From Piezodorus guildinii (Eukaryota > Arthropoda > Insecta > Hemiptera > Pentatomidae), in contig CM041298.1 in the NCBI GenBank assembly GCA_023052935.1, positions 54,939,813 through 55,003,812 on the forward strand: a stretch of 64,000 nucleotides of DNA, in the 5' to 3' direction. The translations under genes were made by a program, and so were the position numbers. The notes beneath the pieces are model-generated. The model was not told where the DNA came from, did no database searches, and was given only the letters and a program-made list of their open reading frames with translations. Positions 56,641 through 64,000 of this stretch are shown in pieces (the first letter of the stretch is position 1; each line of letters opens with the position of its first letter).

Positions 56641-57604
56641 GATCAAAAACTGAAAGTAAGAGTAAGAAGGAAATCACAAACTGAAAGTTATTTTTAATTG
56701 CTTAAGAATTGAAACTAAATCACAATTAAGTCTAATGAAAGAAAGAAACAGTCTATTCACTGGAATAAGCATCAGTTTCATTGAAAGTATCAGTGAAAGT
56801 TATTGGGAATGAAATTCTCACAATTCTATTCACTAACGTAACTGACAGTTCAGAATAGGAATTAGAGGGAATTAGTTAACGAGCATGCGATGTTATGAGA
56901 ACTAATTATACCGAGAGGTTGTGATCATTGCCAAGAAATATCAACTAAATTTTTCTTTATATATTCAGTTGTAATAATTATCTCCTCACTTCAAGTATTA
57001 AACTCTTATTTTAACAATTACTTTTCTGTAGCTAGTAGGTAACATCTTATTAAAAAAATCTGAATAAATGTTTTGATCATTTTTAGATTTTTATCTGGAT
57101 TAAATTTTTTTTTTTTAAATGAAAACCTAACAATATCAACAATGTATTTTATTTTTGGTTTAATTCATCTTTCATGTCATGAAGTTTTATCAAAGTTAAT
57201 AATATAAGATATTATTAGAGCTATCTGACAGAAATAGAAAGAATTATTTCTTTTTTAAATGCTAATGATTACACCACACATCACTGATTAAATGCAACTT
57301 ACTTCTTGAATTTTTTTAAGTTGACACCAAAGGAAAAAAGGAAAGTAGTTAAGATATGAACTTTTAACTGGAGTTGGAGTCAGTATTGTCATTATTACTA
57401 GTTTTATTTTTCATGTTCAGCTAACAAGTACTTGAAAATTCAATTGCATAACCAAAAAAGTCATGAATTTTGAGTTAAGAAATTGCAGGATTGGAAAATA
57501 TAATTAATTTGATAAGGGGTATTAGAACATTTCTTGATTTTCTGGATAAAGAACATAACGTTTTTTATGTATTTGCAATTAAAAATACCTTGTACCAAGA
57601 CAAA
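56641..57604. other. Intergenic AT-rich DNA, nothing recognised
   Basis: No supported feature. Confidence 0.4.
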
Positions 57605-57650
57605 AGATGATTAGGCCTAGATCATGCTCACCCACCAGGTTTTTTCCTTA
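57605..57650 (+). repeat. Repeat E copy (short)
   Basis: GATGATTAGGCCTAGATCAT, then CTCACCCACCAGGTTTTTTC, closely matching 56565-56615. Confidence 0.5.
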
Positions 57651-57959
57651 AATTATATGTAATTACAAACTTTACAAGATATAAGATTGACTGATATATT
57701 ATTTTATGTGCAATTCAGAGGTATCATAAATTTCTTTTTATATCCAAAGAGTATATTTTTACAATTTTTTCAGTTTAGATTATTATTATAATTTGTCTCT
57801 TGAGTTTTTTTATCTGTTCATTTTGATCATTTAATTCTTTTATTTATAGCTATTTTACTCTAATACTCTGAAGTCTACCTTTTATTTACTATAATATTAT
57901 CACAAATGAACTTGTCCCAGGATAAAAAATAAATTATTATTTTCATTATTAATTTCAAA

Positions 57960-58105
57960 GTACCCACTTTACAGAGGCTGGGTGTGCCCCAGAAGGGTTT
58001 CGGTTCTTCAGGATCACTCCATGGCAGAAACAAAAAAAAAAAAAAAAAAAAAGAATAAATAATTCTATCAGTTCAAATCCAGGACCCAGAGAACAGTATA
58101 TATGA
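57960..58105 (-). repeat. SINE-like repeat, family D copy 3 (reverse), next to an A run
   Basis: On the - strand ACTGTTCTCTGGGTCCTGGA runs into a B-box-like GGATTTGAACTG (58060-58100), matching family D at 4090 and 4553. To its left lies an A run (58030-58052) preceded by a GC-richer stretch from 57960. Confidence 0.45.
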
Positions 58106-58110
58106 TAAAG

Positions 58111-58345
58111 GGGGTGGGGTAGCTGAGCGGGTTTGCGCAAGTTGCTTTAAACACGCGTTGCCTAGCAACACAGAGGACCAATTAATTTGAAACCCAACAA
58201 AATTACGAGTTCAGACTCGGTGCTGTGGGGGACTTTTATATCAGCATTTATCCCTCACCTCCTGGCCCGAGAAAACCCGGTTAGCCTTCAAAGGCAAGGT
58301 AGGGGAGAACAAAAAATAAAATAAAATAAAAAATAAAAATAAAAG
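58111..58345 (+). repeat. tRNA-headed SINE-like repeat, family B copy 2
   Basis: GGGTGGGGTAGCTGAGCGGG (A-box region), AAACACGCGTTGCCTAGC, the B-box region ACGAGTTCAGACTCGG, CTCCTGGCCCGAGAAAACCC, GGCAAGGTAGGGGAGAAC, then an A-rich tail. Collinear with 1995-2216. Confidence 0.75.
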
Positions 58346-61300
58346 TATATATGATACACATTAATGAACTTAATTATTTTATTTTATTTATATTTTATAC
58401 ATTAAAGAAAATTATTTTAAGATTTTATAACTTAAATTAAAAAAAAAAATTAAGGTATCAAAAATGACAGCTCAATACAATCAACTTAAAATATATTTAA
58501 AAGCATTCTACTAACAGACATGCCTTTGTTCAATTTTATAAGTTTTTATTAAAAGTTTAATATTTTTATAGTGTTTTTATAATTTAAATATTCTTGATTT
58601 ATCAAAAAGAATCTCTGTGGATTACATATGCTTGAAATAAAGAAATTTAAAATAGAAAAGTTCAAAATTTGAAGCATGTAGAGAGAGTGAGCTAATATGA
58701 AGAAATTGATTTTTAGGAATATAGCTGTCTTAACCATGAAGTATAAATAAAAGGCAAATGTTAAATAAAAATTGAATAAGACTAATGTGCGAAAAATATG
58801 TAATTTCAAACAATTTAAACATGTAATATATGTTGACTTAATCCATTTTTAGAAGTTTCTATTTAATCTTAATAATGAGGACAAGACCTCTGAAACGTAG
58901 ACACAAGATAATTTCAGAAAATGTTTTAATTAATTAAAATATTTTAAGTTAAAGGTAATCATTTATGAAAATTAAAATTTTAATATTTTTATAGTAAATT
59001 TTTATAATTCAAATTTTCTTGTTTTATAATATACTTGAAATAAAGGAACTATGAACAAAGAAAAAAAAAAGTTTTGAAACTATTTTACCAACATGATCTA
59101 GAAAATTGTATAAAACAGTTCTCCCTAAATAAAAACATTACTAATATTGTACACTGATTTAAAAGTTTTATAAAGTAAACTATGACTTTTGACAAAAATC
59201 TGAACCGATAGTCCAGGAACGGAAGTTTTAAATATTTTTTCAAGATCTATGTTGTCAAATTAATGGAATAGAGATAAATTTCTTGTTTTGGGTTAGTAGG
59301 CTAGCTGGCCAAAGAGGTCTGGACCACTGCTAGACAATGGTGGACTAATTGAATAAAGGTAAGCTTAATTAGTTCTGGTTCTGGTATCTCTAGTTCCACG
59401 GTGTCTCTGTAACAGAAACTTGTTCCCATTTCAAAGCTCAACTTATCAAGATTAAGTTATGCATTTAAAATCTAGTATTAAAGTATATAACAACACAGAA
59501 ACATAGTCAGAGCTTGGTCAGTCATTTAACATTAATATACTACTTATTATGTAAGTCTATTAGGACGACGACAGACAAACCAAAGTAACATAAAGTAATC
59601 ATGAAAGGTTAAAAGCAAATTAGCTTCAATTGAATAAAAATTCAGAAATGTATAAAATATAATATATCACTGAATATAAGCTACACAATGATAGAGACAG
59701 GTAGGTAAGTGAAAGCTGAAATTGTGTGATAGTTCAATATTGCCGAATTATAATTTGCCAATATGGAATTATCACATACTTTGATTTCAACGCATTATAA
59801 TAAATATACAAAAACATATTTTTTTTATAAATCTCTAACATTTATTATTTTCTTTAACCTTTATCACAAATAAGATTTAATTTGTTGAAATGGTGTTTCT
59901 AAATTAAAAAAAAAAAAAAATTCATGTTATTTATAGCGCAACTATTTGTTTTGAAGTAACTTTATCATTTTTTGAAAAATAATATTCAATGATATCATAG
60001 GTTTTTATAAAAAGTAACATTTGATGTAATTACAATGCTTTATTAAAATAATAATGCTTCCTTCTCTACTGCTATTACCATCACATACTTTACTTGCCTG
60101 TCTCTATCCTTGTGTAGCGCATCTTTCAAGAACTAAGATTTCCCCATGAGGAAAGATTATCCTATTCTTCTAAGTTATCATAACATTTTTTTTTGTTACT
60201 TATGAACTCACAAAAGAATAACTAAAAACATGATGACAAGGTATGAAACCAAAAACTCTTTATATTATCATCATATAATTTATTTTTCTATCAATATTTC
60301 AAAATATGAGATCATCATTAGAAAATTAAAGTCCTTTATAGTAAATACAAAGTTCTGTAATAACAAACACAAGAAATATATTCAATGAAAACAGAAACGC
60401 ACCCTGGGCTATCCAACTTTATAAATTTAGAACTTTAGGTGCTTAGGGATCAGTTTTACCTTAATACAGTTGGAATGGAATAGAATGGACTTTTTTTTTT
60501 CTGACAAAGTCTCCCTTAAGAATAACAGATATGTAAAATTAAGATAAAAAATGTGTCTGCCCAAACACCAAAGGATCACTATTTATTCTTATTTACAATG
60601 ATATCAGGAGAAATAAAAATGTTTACAATAAGACAAAAGAGTAAAATAATAATAAGTTTATGTATGACAAAATGCAATCTTGGTCACTTTAATTTCTTTA
60701 AAATATTTTTTTCATATTTACCCAAGCACATAGGTATTTCACAATGAAAATATTTAAATGGAACATGTCAAAGTGAAACTTCCTAAAATGTAACAAATAA
60801 GGATAAAATGGTATGACATAAAACAAAAATTCATAATCTCATCATATAATATAATTTATGTATCATCTAAACTTGGGATGGATTTAGGATCATCTAAATT
60901 TTTTGAATAAGTGTTCTTTTCTTTTTTTTTTTACTATGCTTATAGTTATAAATTAACTTATAAGCATTTTATAATAGTAACTTACTAAGCAAATATTTAA
61001 GTTGTTAATGTCGAAACAAAGGTTTCTTAAAAGTAACAAATTAAACTGTTCATTATGATCAATGATAAAATATTTGGCTTGAAAATTCGACAATATAGAG
61101 AAAAATTACACAATATTATTCATATCTGTGTTAGCATTATAGTAGGAAACTATATAACTACTTGCAGATGCATCATCCCATTTACTTTATAAGTAATATT
61201 TGCATAGCTCAAACCCCCAAAGGTTATTTATGATTACCCAATTATTATCTCAAAATATTTATACTTCTAGTGGTTTCTGAATCATTGAATATAATTTAAC

Positions 61301-62426
61301 AGTCACAAACCTTGTTTTCTTTAAGTTTCATTCTTGGCTCTGTCTTAAGTCGGAAAAATTAATGGAGGCTGTAGGGATTATTACATCATTCCTCAGAATC
61401 AGTGTTGCCACCCATCAATGTCATATCAAAAAGAAAATTCTAATCGTCGTTAGGAGGAGGGAAAGGGACGAGCAGATTAAAAATTATTAGGAGGCCAATA
61501 GAGTCAAATTAATAAGTTTTTTTTCACACACTAAAAAAATGCATATAAATTTGAAATTTAAGAACGATTTAGTAAGTAAAAACACCCTATAACCGCACCT
61601 TTTAAACTAATATATTGTGTTAATTTCTTATTACTAATTTTTTTTATTTATTTTATTTTTACCTAACATTTTTGAGGTGGGGTGCAGCCACAATGACTCC
61701 TTTATTTACGCGTATGCCCAGAACTTGCATTTGAGCGCATAATAACTCAAAAATCGAAACCTGTTAATTACTATTAGCACAAGAAAAGTATTTTGCGTTT
61801 TTTAGTTTTTATCTACAAAATACTTTACAAACCAAATCAGAAACGATAATTAAATTATTCTCATTCCGAATATACTAGATCTTAAATTTAGTTAAAGAAT
61901 ATGTGCGGTTTCTAAATTTGTTTGCGCTATAGACAGGGTTTCATTTATTATTATTATTTATTCGATTAGACCATTTGGAGATCACGATAGTAGACCAATT
62001 TGAAGCACATTTCAATTTCTTATTGTTCTTCTTCTCACCCAAGAAGCCTTCATCTGTTCAGAAAATCGCTGTTTTCGTTCTTCCGTCCACTTGGTCCCCG
62101 GTTTTACCTTCTTGTGTCCGACTTAGAACAACCCTTCATGATTTTTTCTTCAAATATTTTTCTGTTCGTTATTTCTTCAATTCTGATTCCAGCTCATTCC
62201 AGATATTGTTTTACTTTCTTGACCCAGGTTATAGCCGTTTTCATTTCAAACAGTTTGTGGACTAATTTCTTAACCACCCTGTTTCCTTCTATCCTCCAAA
62301 GTGTCAGAAATATTTTAATCTTCTCTTTTTGATGGCTTCATCTATTAGCTCATTGTTCCGTTAAATTTCTTTGTTGGTTCTTAGTCTATATTGTCCTTAA
62401 CTGTTCTAGGATTTCATTTATAAATA
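58346..62426. other. Intergenic AT-rich DNA, mostly featureless
   Basis: It holds a hammerhead-like motif at 58873-58910 (GAGGACAAGACCTCTGAAAC then GTAG). Overlapping frames at 61975-62332 have balanced codons over about 100 residues but no motif on either strand. Nothing else recognised. Confidence 0.4.
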
Positions 62427-62427
62427 A

Positions 62428-62428
<1 letters not shown>

Positions 62429-62503
<75 letters not shown>
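62429..62503. repeat. (TA)n microsatellite, about 35 units
   Basis: Uninterrupted TA run followed by TGCGTGTGTGG. Confidence 0.95.
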
Positions 62504-62506
<3 letters not shown>

Positions 62507-63885
62507 TGTGTGGTTTTTGTTTCCATTACTAATATATATCTTAGATTATTGGACGATTCTATGAACAAAGACAGATTTATTCCTACAGATCCTTAACTAC
62601 TTATATAAAGATAGTGTGGCCAATGTGAAATGTCCCAGCGGAAGTGGACAACTCACATTTAAAAGATTTTATGAGCTATAAGAATGTAATATAATCTTCA
62701 AATGATATATTTTGCAGACCTCTTACAGTTCTCCAACGACACAAACGACTAGAATCCTCAATGGAAAGAGGTATATTTTGCGAAAGAAACTGAGAGTGAG
62801 TGGGAGTATAAGACTGATTTATGTCGAGTTCTTTCTTTATTAGACCGGCCGTTTATGCACAAAACATCAAACACTTTCCAGACAAAACTGCATACAAAAT
62901 AATTGTTAAAACGTTTAACTTAATTGTATATCTTTAACATCTGGATATAGCTTTTGATACTATACTAATTGAAACAATAGAGTCGAAACACCAACCGGAT
63001 TGTATTTTTGTGAAATAGCTAACAATAGAGTATTTATATTTAGAATGTGCCATAATATATCATATAATAATTAAAGAAATTAAATTAAAAAATGATCTCT
63101 TTCTTTCCGATTTTTTTTTTTTGGAAACGTTCATGAAAAACCGCATATCTTAAACGAATTTTCGAATATCAAATGTTCGTACTAGAAAAAGAAAAAGGTT
63201 TTGTTGTTTGTTTTCGAAGAGATAACCCCACTATCCCAGAGAGAGACAATGGATTGACAATACGATCAAGAAATGGGATTGTTGACATTCCATCTATGGT
63301 AAAGCCACAAAAAGAGTCCTGGTATGATAGCTTCCTGGCTCCACATTCCTCCGAAACCAGGTGGATTTTTACTATTAATGTTTTTTAGAGCAGACGGAAA
63401 TGAAAGGATTTCAGGGATTTTTTTTTCTCTCTTCCCAATTGTAATACGTTTCTTAGATTATTGGAATATTTCTTGGAACAATGGCAGAGATTTATTTAAG
63501 CTGCTTTTACTACCCCTATTTAATGTAAAAGTAGGTATAAGCAAACACATGTTTCCGGTACCACGCCAGTGAAGGGGATGGGACGTAGAAGACCCTCTCC
63601 CCTAAAATAACCATCGGATATACCTAAATACATAGAGCTTATATATGGCTCATAATACTACAGCACATAGTAGATACCTATTATTATTAATATATATGAG
63701 TAACTGTAAGTTAATAAGTCTGTCTAGTTCAATTAAAACAGGTACCTGGTAAACAAACACAAAATCTAGTGCGCTCGAAAAACGATTTTCACCTACCTAA
63801 ATAGTAAAAATAAATTTTACATCAAGCTGAGGTTTAAAAAATAAAAAGTTGTGTTGTTTAGATATAAACCTTTATTTTAGACTAA
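62504..63885. other. Intergenic DNA, one unassigned frame
   Basis: The + frame at 63173-63388 (about 71 codons) gives a hydrophilic translation with no recognised domain and no supporting start or splice context, so it is not called a gene. The rest is AT-rich. Confidence 0.35.
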
Positions 63886-63889
63886 ATCT

Positions 63890-64000
63890 ATATATATAAT
63901 AATGAATCGCCCTTTCCCTTGATCATCGCATCACGCGTGAACGGCTTAACCGATTTCTCTAATTCTTTTTTCGTTATGTTTATAACAGTCAGGAGAAGGA
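63890..64000. mobile_element. Possible Helitron- or MITE-like element end, cut by the window edge
   Basis: TCTATATATATAATAATGAA is followed by GTGAACGGCTTAACCGATTT. This combination resembles termini of repeat elements frequent in arthropod genomes, some of them Helitron-like (from memory of such families). Only about 110 bases are visible and no rep/helicase gene is in view. Confidence 0.3.

Noticed and set aside
62429..62503. CRISPR-like array or origin at (TA)n tracts
   Set aside because: Simple dinucleotide runs without spacers; ordinary eukaryotic microsatellites.

Overview
The window reads as AT-rich nuclear DNA of an arthropod, most likely an insect. It has one spliced gene with long introns and a dense load of eukaryotic transposable elements: Jockey-type LINEs, mariner and Tc1 transposons, several tRNA-headed SINE-like families, fold-back elements and long (TA)n tracts. 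Nothing prokaryotic, organellar or viral was recognised, and the species cannot be named from the sequence alone.

The only host gene I can support is on the + strand and I read it as the orthologue of Drosophila argos (aos, giant-lens), the secreted antagonist of EGF-receptor signalling. Four coding exons (19380-19580, 36960-37133, 37239-37451, 38475-38681) join in phase 0 at every junction to encode 264 residues. These are a signal peptide and short N-terminal region (exon 1), then three cysteine modules, one per exon, each with a CxCP core. Intron 1 is about 17.4 kb and full of repeats; introns 2 and 3 are about 0.1 and 1.0 kb. The 3' UTR probably runs through several AATAAA signals up to about 39715.

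Layout. 1-14.9 kb: intergenic repeats (SINE-like copies, a damaged Tc1 at 8549-9582, LINE remnants, a fold-back at 6375-6540). 14.9-19.1 kb: a diverged direct repeat, an internally deleted mariner (17233-17878), and a three-unit tandem array (about 430-450 bp each) ending some 270 bp before the argos start codon. 19.1-39.7 kb: argos. Intron 1 holds a 630-bp tandem duplication, a fold-back at 27165-27483, a mariner remnant, SINE copies and three GC-richer blocks I cannot assign. 42.4-46.9 kb: an almost full-length Jockey-type LINE with a 15-bp target-site duplication. 47.7-51.6 kb: three mariner relics, one a sister of the 17.2-kb copy with the same internal deletion and the same flanking DNA. 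54.1-56.5 kb: a 5'-truncated Jockey LINE on the - strand. 56.5-64 kb: SINE-like repeats, (TA)n and otherwise featureless AT-rich DNA.

No previously undescribed multi-gene system is visible. The observations most worth a second look are the one-module-per-exon structure of a compact argos, the tandem array and duplication around its first exon, a recurrent hammerhead-ribozyme-like motif at several dispersed sites, and the mariner pair sharing DNA outside its terminal repeats.
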